Shown: in pieces, positions 49,303 through 59,900 of the stretch | How the letters are laid out: every line of letters starts with the position of its first letter | How positions within the stretch are numbered: the stretch's first letter is position 1 | From: Pegea sp. RAD2-039 | Lineage: Eukaryota; Chordata; Thaliacea; Salpida; Salpidae | Assembly (NCBI GenBank): GCA_034620365.1 | Contig: JAQGEQ010000040.1 | Coordinates: 62,001-126,000 of the forward strand | Reading direction: 5' to 3' | DNA: 64,000 bases | Notes under the pieces: generated by a model | What the model saw: the letters and a program-made list of their open reading frames with translations, nothing else | The model's database searches: none | What the model was told of the DNA's origin: nothing | Made by a program: the position numbers and the translations under genes

Positions 49303-50885
49303 TTTTCCGAAGATAACAAACGGTGGCGGCTGGTTACCGCTGATGACGTCACGAGTGAATCCACTGGCTTCCTACAAAGTTAGAAATTTATATAAAAAAG
49401 AGGAAATTGAAACTTTACTTTAGATGCTTTCCACTTGTTATAAAGTGAAGCAACTTTTCCTCCAAGAACTTTTGTCAAATCTTTCTTTAATAAAAAAACT
49501 CCATTGAGGACATTTGTGTTTTTACAAATCTTTATTTTTGTACCAGGAGAAATCTCCAAACTTTAAAACATATTAACTTTTATTTTTTAATAAATTTAGT
49601 TCTTTCTTTACCTGAATTGAGGTATTTTTTCATGTTCTATAGCTGAATAAGATTTATTTCCATCGGTAAAATGAATTAGAAGTAATCTTGGAGCAAATTG
49701 AGATGTTTGATTCGATTTTGGAGAAGATATATTTTGAACCTTCATTACTTGAACAACTATGTTTGCTGTTAACTTAAAATAAAACAATTTTTTCAAATAC
49801 TTTAAATCATGCTTTTTTATTTCCAACCTTTCTATTTTTCTCTTTATCTTTCATATCAAAAGAACATCTTTACCAATATTTGCCAAATCAGTCTGAAAAT
49901 AAAATAAATTTTTTAGTTTCCAAATCTGTTTATAAAATTTAGAATTAAAATAAAATATTTTGTCAAAAAAATGTGATATAACATTTAAAATACATTTAAT
50001 GCAAGCTTTTCAATATCATAAAAAGATAACTTCTTTTTCTGGTTTTCTTTTTGCCATTCCTTATTCAGATAATCAAATCCAAAGTCTGATAAATGCCTAT
50101 AAAGCAAAAAATAAAATATCTTAATTGAAAAACCTTTTAAATAAAAAAAAATTAAACTATAATATTATTTGTAATCACTTTATTTATTTCAATAAATGTC
50201 AATTTATAAATTTATTCAATCAATAAATTTATAGAAAAATAGTTTTGTATATTAAAATTTTATAATTATATTTTCATAACTTTGTATTCTTCAGATTATT
50301 ATCAAAAATAAAAATATCATAAATAAAATATATCTCATTTCATTAAGATTAGGTAAATTATATATATATTTATAAAGTAAAAATATTTTACAGTTGCATA
50401 ATTTGTTATCTGCAGCCATAAGTTTAATCAAAAAGATTAAACAAATTAATAAATACTTTATAGAAGTATGAAGAAAAACATTTGAAATAATTTTAATAAA
50501 CCAATGTTTATAAGATATATAAAAACTTGACTTTCTTTTCAAGTTTTGTTTAGAATTATAAAACATAAAAAATACTATTTTCTATGAATAAATATTTTTA
50601 AGATTAGTAAAAGTTTAACTTATATTAAAATAAGTTAAGTTAAAGACTAAAATATCAACAAAATTTATTAGTTTTATGATTCTGTTTATAAAAGAGTAAA
50701 ATATTTTTTATATACTTTTAATTACAATTAGATATAAGTAAGCTATGCAAAAATAATTGAATTTTCTTGTCTAAGTTAGAGGCTAATATATAATAAGACT
50801 TAAATATAGACTGTTTTTGAAATAAATTTGTAATAAAAAAGACTTACCAGTCATTTTTCCTGAAATTATCCTTTAAAGCATCCAT
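49303..50885 (-). pseudogene. TDRD3-like N-terminal gene fragment, apparently frameshifted
   Basis: Exons 50848-50885, 49994-50096, an exon from 49892 down to about 49826, then 49612-49772, 49419-49560, 49303-49371. The protein begins MDALKDNFRKNDWHLSDFGF, matching the TDRD3 start (W-x-L-S-D-x-G). It continues with ALNTDLANIGK and the OB-fold (VVQVMKVQNISSPKSN, APRLLLIHFTDG, PGTKIKICKN, LGGKVASLYNKW) and GNQPPPFVIFGK, which fits the family's PPPFVPFG stretch. In animals TDRD3 partners TOP3B through this OB-fold. Here the third exon must shift frame by one base after GKDVL to rejoin the next exon, and the later UBA and Tudor domains are not found. I read it as a truncated pseudogene; a sequencing error in a partial gene is the alternative. 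Confidence 0.7.
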
Positions 50886-51475
50886 TTCTTCTAAACAGAT
50901 TGGAAAATAAGATTTATAATTTCTGAAAATATACTAACTAGATATAGAACTTAGTAAACTTGCATGTTAGGGAAATAACCTAATTTTCAGTAAAATGGCA
51001 TACAACTTCATATTTCATTATTTGTTCGCAGATAATAAATTTAATACATACAACAATTATTTTTACTTTAAAAAACTTTTCTAACTCAAAATTTCGTTAA
51101 AACTTTGAAAGAATTTCTTTCAATATAAAATTTTTTAACAGTTCCTTGATAAATAAGTGAAAATTAAATATTTGATTTATTTACTATAATTTCTATTTAA
51201 ATAAAGTTTTTAGGTTATAGGATATATTATATTGAAAAAAACTGTTTTTACTAAGTGATTTGTATATTACTTGTGATAGTTTGTTTTATATACGACGAAA
51301 TAAATTTAATCTTTTTTGTTTTGTTACACTAAAAATCTTTCATGAAAGTAAACACTTCGGGAGACCCAAATAAAAGTCGAAAGACTTTACGTTCTATTAC
51401 AAACAAGTTGAAGTCCATTTCTGACCAACGGACTTTATCAAAATAAGCTTGCAATGGCAATCATCAGTTCTTCAA
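50886..51475. other. Intergenic stretch between the TDRD3-like fragment and the palindrome
   Basis: AT-rich. I see no gene or repeat. Confidence 0.4.
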
Positions 51476-52493
51476 AAAATTTGGTCAGGTTTATTAACAT
51501 CATACCAAAATCTCAAACCTTTTAAAACAAAAAAGTATTAAGACACTATATAATCAAAAAGACTTGTTTTCAGAAATATTATATAAAAACTGATTTAGTG
51601 TTTAATACTTAAAGATATTTGTGATTTTTATCATTAACTTTTGAGGTGAATAGCTGCGATCAATTTTAATAAAAAATTAAAAGATTATTGAAACTCATTC
51701 AGAAATTTAAGTTGAACGAACGTTTTCACCAAGTTTGTTTGTTGTCTGCTTTTCTTTCAGTCTTGATTTACAGGAGAAAGTTACAAGTTCAAAATTTGTG
51801 GGCTGGATTCTGAGCTGTTAATTCGTAGACCAGTTTTCTACAGTGTGTAGTGCAGTTTGAAATTTCCAGGTCTACAAGATAATAACTTGATATTATCTGC
51901 ATACACAAACACACTGATATTATCTACTGCTACTAGTCTTCTAATTGTGCAGTATGAGAAAGTAATTTGCCTTGATTAATGTACGAGGTTATATGGTTTT
52001 ATCAAGGTGTAATGTGTGTTGTCTGAATTGATATAACTTGAGGGAAAGACTAATAGAAACGAAATCATCAAACTTAAAGCGAACTAAATTGTGGATAATT
52101 TTCAAAGATGAGAATTAAATCATATTTAGTTCATTGAACCTCTAAACTATCCTAAATTAAGAAAGTGATTCGATGTTTATAACTATCATATTTAATATTG
52201 TTTCCTGCATATTAACCTCGTAAATGTTGCCTGAACAAATTCAAAGTTTTTCTATTACCAACTTGATATTTCCTTATGCACTGACAATGCATTAAAGAAT
52301 TGGACGCACATATAATTTAATAAGATTGATAGATAACTATGGATCATTTGAGTCGAAGGTCTTCATCATTAGGTAGACAAGGTTGCTTGGTTTTGAAAGA
52401 TTTAGAAAAATCATTGTGTTGATTTTCAAACTGACACCCAATGAAAGAAGTTATTAAACCAAGAAAAATTCAGTTTGCTTTTTACTATAATAT

Positions 52494-52499
52494 TTTATT
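52494..52499 (-). terminator. Poly(A) signal, peptide gene B
   Basis: AATAAA on the minus strand, 130 bp past the stop, same position as in genes A and C. Confidence 0.7.
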
Positions 52500-52628
52500 T
52501 GTGCAAATTACTTTTCTGTTATTACAACATAAAAATAAAGCTCAGTTTAAATGATAATAATAAGATTTAAGAAAATAAAGTTTGTTAGTCAATATTTTTC
52601 AAGTCTTCCAGAGATCGTTTCACTTTGA

Positions 52629-53365
52629 TTAGTTGGAAAGATCAGTGTCAAGTTGAAGAAGACCTTCATCTATGTTAGAGTCTTTCATCGATTCTATAAG
52701 TTTTAATTTAAAGTCAAATATTTGCTCATTATAATATTTTTAGAAATATAATAGATGTCACTTATGGTATAAATGAAAAGCTTTTGAAATTACATTAAAA
52801 CCAAAAATTGGAAACAAGTTTGCTTTTACTTTATAATAATTCTTCAAAAATTCAGTTTATCAACAATTCATTCAAACCTGAGTTTGTAGCTTCAACATAA
52901 CGAGCCATATCAGTAACTAACATACGAGCATCTGTTTCTCCAACTTGATCACTTAATTCTTTCAACAATGACACCAATGTCTTTTCATATTGATCGTGAT
53001 CATATCCCTATAAATAAATTTTGATAATTGCAAATTTTTCAAACTATTTTCAATCTACCTGTTCATCTCCAAGGTAGTGAACAGCAGTCTTAAGAGCTGC
53101 ATGTTTGACTCCTTTCCATGCATGATGGACACTGCAAAAAGCATCATGTGAAACAAATTAATTAAATCCATATAGAGATTTTAACAAAGAAGCTTTGGAT
53201 AAGTTTTAATTTATATTATATTATCATTTGATTTTATTATTAAGAAATATTAAGTTTTAGTAGCTAATATAAAAGTCATATCACTTACAAATGACGAACC
53301 CAACCAGCCTCTGAAGAAGCAACAAAGCATACAGCAATAAACATGAAAAGTATTTTGGCGTTCAT
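52629..53365 (-). CDS. Secreted histidine-rich amphipathic peptide precursor, gene B
   Basis: Same four-exon structure as gene A: 53289-53365, 53059-53131, 52878-53007, 52629-52693 (114 residues, intact). Signal peptide and acidic C-terminal part are the same as in gene A. Within the mature peptide it differs from A at position 8 (R to H), 17 (S to A) and 20 (H to K), and matches gene C at these three sites. It keeps Val at position 3 like A. Divergently transcribed from gene C, with 1.68 kb between the two ATGs. Confidence 0.85.
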
Positions 53366-54034
53366 CTTGAGATATTTGAATTTTTCTCTGTTGAGAAATG
53401 ATATGTTGGTTAGTTGCAACGTCTTATGTTTTATGTAATAGATTTAAAGTTTTCTACACATTAATAAAATGATATTAATTATTAAACTAAAAGGTTTAAA
53501 CTTTTTTCTCGCTATCATACTAAATTTATATAAAATAGACAGAAATCTAATAATTATCACGAAAATAGTTCACAAAATAATCATTTGTTTGCATACCTTT
53601 ACAAATGTAGTTGATTAAAATGAAAAGTTCCAGCTTTTAAAGCTTGTTACTTCCTTCTACTACGTGTTCTTTACTGATTATTAGCAATCGAGTTTGTTTT
53701 GCTTCCTTAAAAGCTTTCACTTCAGGTAACAAACAATGTACTGGGAAAAACAAGTATACGTGACAAGGAAGAACTTTAACGTTATCAGCTGCTGATTAAT
53801 TGAAATGTTTTTAGAAAACAAATCATAATAACTTCTTGCCACGGTTTTCAATAACTCTCTAATTAAATGAAACTTTGATAAAATCTTGAAATATTGATTT
53901 TTTCTTGGTTGGTTTATGTAGTAAATTTTAATTTGTTTAACAAAATTTTACATTTTTTGATATCTCATTTTATTAAAGCAGAAAAATATACGAAAAATCT
54001 GTTTGGCAAACTTGTAGCTATCATTTAATGTTTG

Positions 54035-54375
54035 TTTCGAGGCTTAGAAGTCAACATCTTTATGGAAGAAATTGAAATAGAAGAATTGTCTTTTTGACGC
54101 TCGTGAGATTTGATAATGGGCTTCTGTGAATTGATATTTTTGGCTGGAAAGATTGTGTTCACATTTGTATGCAGAGAAAATGTACAAAAGAAAAAGTGGG
54201 ACCAGTAGTTATTTGCCATTTCCGAAAAAAAAAATCTGACAATTATACAGGCTTCTGGAAAATCTCGATATTTGTATTTGAAATTAGTTGGTTGTTCTTT
54301 CTGATTTGGATTAAACACCACTTTTAGAATACACTCAGCTTCTTTTTTAAGGATATTAATTTGTAAGCCTTAAAT
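54035..54375. other. Palindrome centre (341-bp spacer)
   Basis: Unique sequence between the arms, whose edges still pair weakly (GGCTTA against TAAGCC). A 98-codon minus-strand open frame (54025-54321) fills most of it and includes YRDFPEACIIVRFFF. I recognise no family and see no splice sites that would join it to anything. It is the shared upstream region of genes B and C. Confidence 0.6.
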
Positions 54376-55044
54376 CAAACATTAAATGATAGCTACAAGT
54401 TTGCCAAACAAATTTTCGTATATTTTTCTGCTTAAATAAAATGAGATATCAAAAAATGTAAAATTTTGTTAAACAAATTAAAATTTACTACATAAACCAA
54501 CCAAGAAAAAATCAATATTTCAAGATTTTATCAAAGTTTCATTTAATTAGAGAGTTATTGAAAACCGTGGCAAGAAGTTATTATGATTTGTTTTCTAAAA
54601 ACATTTCAATTAATCAGCAGCTGATAATGTTAAAGTTCTTCCTTGTCACGTATACTTGTTTTTCCCAGTACATTGTTTGTTACCTGATGTGAAAGCTTTT
54701 AAGGAAGCAAAACAAACTCGATTGCTAATAATCAGTAAAGAACACGTAGCAGAAGGAAGTAAAAAGCTTTAAAAGCTGGAACTTTTCATTTTAATCAACT
54801 ACATTTGTAAAGGTATGCAAACAAATGATTATTTTGTGAACTATTCTCGTAATAATTATTAGATTTCTGTCTATTTTATATAAATTTAGTATGATAGCGA
54901 GAAAAAAGTTTAAACCTTTTAGTTTAATAATTAATATCATTTTATTAATGTGTAGAAAACTTTAAATCTATTACATAAAAAAATAAGACGTTGCAACTAA
55001 CCAACATATCATTTCTCAACAGAGAAAAATTCAAATATCTCAAG

Positions 55045-55781
55045 ATGAACGCCAAAATACTTTTCATGTTTATTGCTGTATGCTTTGTTGCTTCTTCGGA
55101 GGCTGGTTGGTTTCGTCATTTGTAAGTGATATGACTTTTATATTAGCTACTAAAACTTAATATTTCTTAATAATAAAATCAAATGATAATATAATATAAA
55201 TTAAAACTTATCCAAAGCTTCTTTGTTAAAATCTCTATATGGATTTAATTAATTTGTTTCACATGATGCTTTTTGCAGTGTCCATCATGCATGGAAAGGA
55301 GTCAAACATGCAGCTCTTAAGACTGCTGTTCACTACCTTGGAGATGAACAGGTAGATTGAAAATAGTTTGAAAAATTTGCAATTATCAAAATTTATTTAT
55401 AGGGATATGATCACGATCAATATGAAAAGACATTGGTGTCATTGTTGAAAGAATTAAGTGATCAAGTTGGAGAAACAGATGCTCGTATGTTAGTTACTGA
55501 TATGGCTCGTTATGTTGAAGCTACAAACTCAGGTTTGAATGAATTGTTGATAAACTGAATTTTTGAAGAATTATTATAAAGTCAAAGCAAACTTGTTTCC
55601 AATTTTTGGTTTTAATGTAATTTCAAAAGCTTTTCATTTATACCATAAGTGACATCTATTATATTTCTAAAAATATTATAATGAGCAAATATTTGACTTT
55701 AAATTAAAACTTATAGAATCGATGAAAGACTCTAACATAGATGAAGGTCTTCTTCAACTTGACACTGATCTTTCCAACTAA
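55045..55781 (+). CDS. Secreted histidine-rich amphipathic peptide precursor, gene C
   Basis: Exons 55045-55121, 55279-55351, 55403-55532, 55717-55781; 114 residues, intact. Exons 3 and 4 (acidic part) are base-for-base the same as in gene A. The mature peptide differs from A at four places: 3 (V to F), 8 (R to H), 17 (S to A) and 20 (H to K). The only silent change I see in the first two exons is in the signal peptide (TCA to TCG). It keeps the amphipathic pattern and the terminal L-G before D-E. It lies upstream of, and convergent with, CBM14 gene copy 2, as gene A does with copy 1. Confidence 0.85.
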
Positions 55782-55910
55782 TCGAAGTGAAACGATCTCT
55801 GGAAGACTTGAAAAATATTGACTAACAAACTTTATTTTCTTAAATCTTATTATTATCATTTAAACTGAGCTTTATTTTTATGTTGTAATAACAGAAAAGT
55901 AATTTGCACA

Positions 55911-55916
55911 AATAAA
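55911..55916 (+). terminator. Poly(A) signal, peptide gene C
   Basis: AATAAA 130 bp after the stop, in the same context as in genes A and B. Confidence 0.7.
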
Positions 55917-56905
55917 ATATTATAGTAAAAAGCAAACTGAATTTTTCTTGGTTTAATAACTTCTTCCATTGGGTGTCAGTTTGAAAATCAGAACAATTAT
56001 TTTTCTAAATCTTTCAAAACCAAGCAACCTTGTCTACCTAATGATGAAGACCTTCGACTCAAATGATCCATAGTTATCTATCAATCTTATTAAATTATAT
56101 GTGCGTCCAATTCTTTAATGCATTGTCAGTGCATAAGGAAATATCAAGTTGGTAATAGAAAAACTTTGAATTTGTTCAGGCAACATTTACGAGATTAATA
56201 TGCAGGAAACTTAATATTAAATATGATAGTTATAAACATCGAATCACTTTCTTAATTTAGGATAGTTTAGAGGTTCAATGAACAAAATACGATTTAATTC
56301 TCATCTTTGAAAATTCTGAACTTGTAACTTTCTCCTGTAAATCAAGACTGAAAGAAAAGCAGACAACAAACTAACTTGGTGAAAACGTTCGTTCAACTTA
56401 AATTTCTGAATGAGTTTCAATAATCTTCTTATTTTTTATTTATATGGATCACAGTTACTCACTTCAAATGTTAATGATAAAAATCACAAATATCGTTAAG
56501 TTTTAAATACTAAATCAGTTTTTATATAATATTTCTGAAAACAAGTCTTTTTGATTATATAGTGTCTTAATACTATTTTGTTTTAAAAGGTTTGAGATTT
56601 TGGTATGATGTTAATAAATCTGAACAATTTCTGATCAAATAAATTACTTGGTGAGTCCATTTTTAATCATGATAGATGAAGAATCCAAGGTTTTCATTGA
56701 CTTATATCGAAAGATTTTATTGTCGGTGCTTATTCTTGTTTAATATGAAGAAAGTACAAGACACAGATTTTTCATTCAGCGGGGTTTTCAATCTAATTTG
56801 ATTTTAACTTCAGAAGCATTGAAAATAAATAACAAATTCTTTTTGATAATCTTTCTGACATAAAACAAACTTTACATTTAGATGCAAGAATTCGTTTTAT
56901 TTGAA

Positions 56906-56911
56906 ATCAAT
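56906..56911 (-). terminator. Poly(A) signal, CBM14 gene copy 2
   Basis: AATAAA on the minus strand, the counterpart of 36536-36541. Confidence 0.65.
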
Positions 56912-56972
56912 TTATAAGAGAAATATTTGTCAACAATGATTAGAAATCATTTGTAAGAAATTGCAAAATCAG

Positions 56973-59900
56973 TTAACAAACAACGTTTTCTTCCCAATCA
57001 CAAAATCCTTTATCAGAATCAAATAATGTTCCCTCAGGACAAGTTCGTGTAAACAAAGTTCCTGAAATTTTTAAAGTTTACACTTAATGGTTGAACTTTA
57101 AATAAAATCGAATATTACTTTTCTTATTTAAAATTCGATAAAAGATTTTAAATTCCTAAAAAATATGATTTTAAAGATTTGATGTAAAGTAAAAAATCAG
57201 TTTAAAAACATTGAATTTGAAAATTAAAATCAACTAAATAATGTTTTGTATGAAAGTGAAATTAGCGATAAAGTAAATATTCAACCCTTTCAACAACTAC
57301 AAGGAATTTAATAAAGTTTGATAAACAACAACTAACCTGCAGCACACTGTTGGAATGAATCACATTTGTTTGGTACTTTTATTGGGTCAGTACTCTTTGG
57401 TCTACCAGTAGAATCAACACACATTGTATCTACAACATAAAGTCGTTGTAGTTGATCATTGTCAAAAGTGATCAAACTATTTCAACTAACCAAAGAAGTA
57501 AACAGCACGAGTGTTTGTACAACATCCGGGAACGTTATAGGGCCAATCACAACTTTTCAAAACTGGGTTGAACACAAGACCAGATGGACATGACATGGTA
57601 TATAAAATACCTGATAAAATAAAATTACCAAATTTCCAGGCAAAAGTATTGAAAGAACAAATGAAACTTACCTGCTCCACATTGATAGAAATGTTCACAA
57701 TCACCTCGTTTCTCAAATGGTTCAGTACTGATTGGTTTTCCATTTCTGTCTACGCATGGTCCATCTGAAAAGTAAACGTAAAGAGATAATTAATTGTTTA
57801 ACAGGAAAAATATCAACAATCATAATTACATTTTAGTTTCATGTAACTAACATTTATTGTTACAACAGCTTTTATAAAGTACTTGAAAAAAAATTTCTTT
57901 AGTATATATTTATATTCTTGTATTTGACTTGAATATAACAAGTATAACAATATTTGAATATCTAATTGTAGGATTGTAATTGTAGCTAAAATTATTTTTG
58001 GGTTAAAATAATTTTAAATAACAGACAAATCTTCGGAAACATTATTTAACTAACTTAAATTATTTTTTGAAACTTTAAAAACGGTTAACTGTTAATTCAA
58101 ATTTACCTGGTTGACGGTTACATTCTTTGCCAACATATTCACAACCACAAACTTCAAAAGCACATTGACATTCATTTGTATCAGGATTAAAAGCTTGACC
58201 GTTTGGACAAGGAAAAGCCACCAAGTCACCTGATTAATATAAATTTATTTTGTCAAAGTGTCTTAATATTCATCTTATAGATGAGTTGCAAATCAACCTA
58301 TTAGTGCTAAAACCTACTCACCACAAGCACATTGGTAGAAATGCGTGCAGTTGTTTGGAATAGGGAAAGGACCTGAATTGATTGGTCGCCCACAATCATC
58401 TTGACAATCAATATCTGAACAATGAAAAGTAGATTATTTGATTGAAGTTTTTGAAGAAAATATTAAGTTTTTTAAAAGGTTTACTGACGGCAACCAGGGT
58501 TTGGTGTGACATAACACCCAGGAACATTAAATGGATCATCACAAAGACCAATTTCAGGATTAAAAGCTTGTCCTTCAGGACATGACTCTGTAATCAGTTT
58601 TCCTAGAAGTCAACAAAAAAATGATTTAGATATTCAGTTGTATGATAGAATTATTTATTAGTTTACCAGCGCAGCAAATTGTATAGTGTTCGCAATCTCC
58701 AGTTCCTTGTGGTCCTCTACTGATTGGTCTTCCACAGTCATCAACACAACAAGGATCTACAAAGTCACATCATGAATTTAGCAAAAAGAGATTGAAAAAC
58801 GTGAAAATATTTGATGAAAGTTTATTAATGTTTTACCGTATTGAGGTGGACATTCATAACAACCAGGAACATTATAAGCATGATCACAATGTCCTGTTTC
58901 AGGATTGAATGCAAGACCATCACCACATTCACTTATGATAAGTTTTCCTGCAAATAAGTATTTTTCTAAACAAAATTAACTTTGAGCTTCAATTAACCTC
59001 CACAGCATGTTTTAAAATGTTTACAGTCACCAGGAATTGCTTGTGGATCTCCACTAATTGGTCTACCACATTCATCAACACAGCAAGGATCTTTTAAACA
59101 AATTTATTTGATTTGAAATACTTTTGTAATTACTCAATCTATGTTTACCATAATGTCCTGGACAGCTTGGTGTACAACAACCATCAACATTGTAGTCAAA
59201 ATCACATAAAGCTGTAATTGGATTGTAAGCTAAGCCATCTCCACACTCCACAACTTTCTTATATCCTTCAAAGCAAAAATAATGTTTCAGTAAATTTCAC
59301 AAATAAATATAATTAATTTCGATAAAATCGTTTAAATTTTAAGCTTATGTATCTCATTTACCTCCACAACATTCAATGTAAAAGCTACAATTTCCTTTGA
59401 TTGGATATCTTCCAGATGGAATAGGATTACCGCAGTCATCAAGACATTCTGGATCTAATGTAAAAATTGATAAGTTCGTTCACTTGATTTCAAGTAGTAA
59501 AATAACTCACCATAACATGGTATATCACAACTGTCATCATAACATCCTTCAACGTAATGAGCAGGAACACACACCAGAGTATCAGGATTGAAAGCATAAC
59601 CTTTTGGACATTCTTTTTCAATCAATTCACCTGGAAATGTTAGAAAATCAATATTTTTGTAATTTTAAAATACTTTATTTAGTCACAGAAAGATTATTTA
59701 CCACAAGTACAGATATAATACGAGCAGCTGTCAGGTTTAGGAAATGGGCCAGTTGAAATTGGTTTTCCACATTCAGTGTGACACGGGTCTGTTTCAAATA
59801 AAGAATTGGTTTATTTTAGCTAGTCATAATTTGGATAATTTGTAAATAAAATAATTAAAAAGTGTATTTTGTTGATGTTTTTAACATTTGAATAAGTTAC

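Larger units (their letters stand above)
51476..54034. repeat. Palindrome, left arm (contains peptide gene B)
   Basis: Reverse complement of 54376-56630, and also of about 33720-36270, at a few percent divergence. It contains the ~300-bp segment missing from the right arm. The inner end is at CATTTAATGTTTG (54034). Confidence 0.85.
54376..56630. repeat. Palindrome, right arm (contains peptide gene C)
   Basis: Direct copy of about 33710-36260 (offset 20672 at the peptide gene, 20370 after the ~300-bp deletion near 56315) and inverted copy of 51476-54034. Arms B and C share small differences from A (for example TCTATTTTATATAAATTTAG near 54869), so B and C separated most recently. Confidence 0.85.

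Noticed and set aside
50291..50566. 91-codon minus-strand open frame
   Set aside because: It lies in the first intron of the TDRD3-like gene and is AT-driven (Ile, Leu, Phe, Lys).
54025..54321. 98-codon minus-strand open frame in the palindrome spacer
   Set aside because: No family, no splice partners and no second copy to compare; kept only as a note in the spacer entry.
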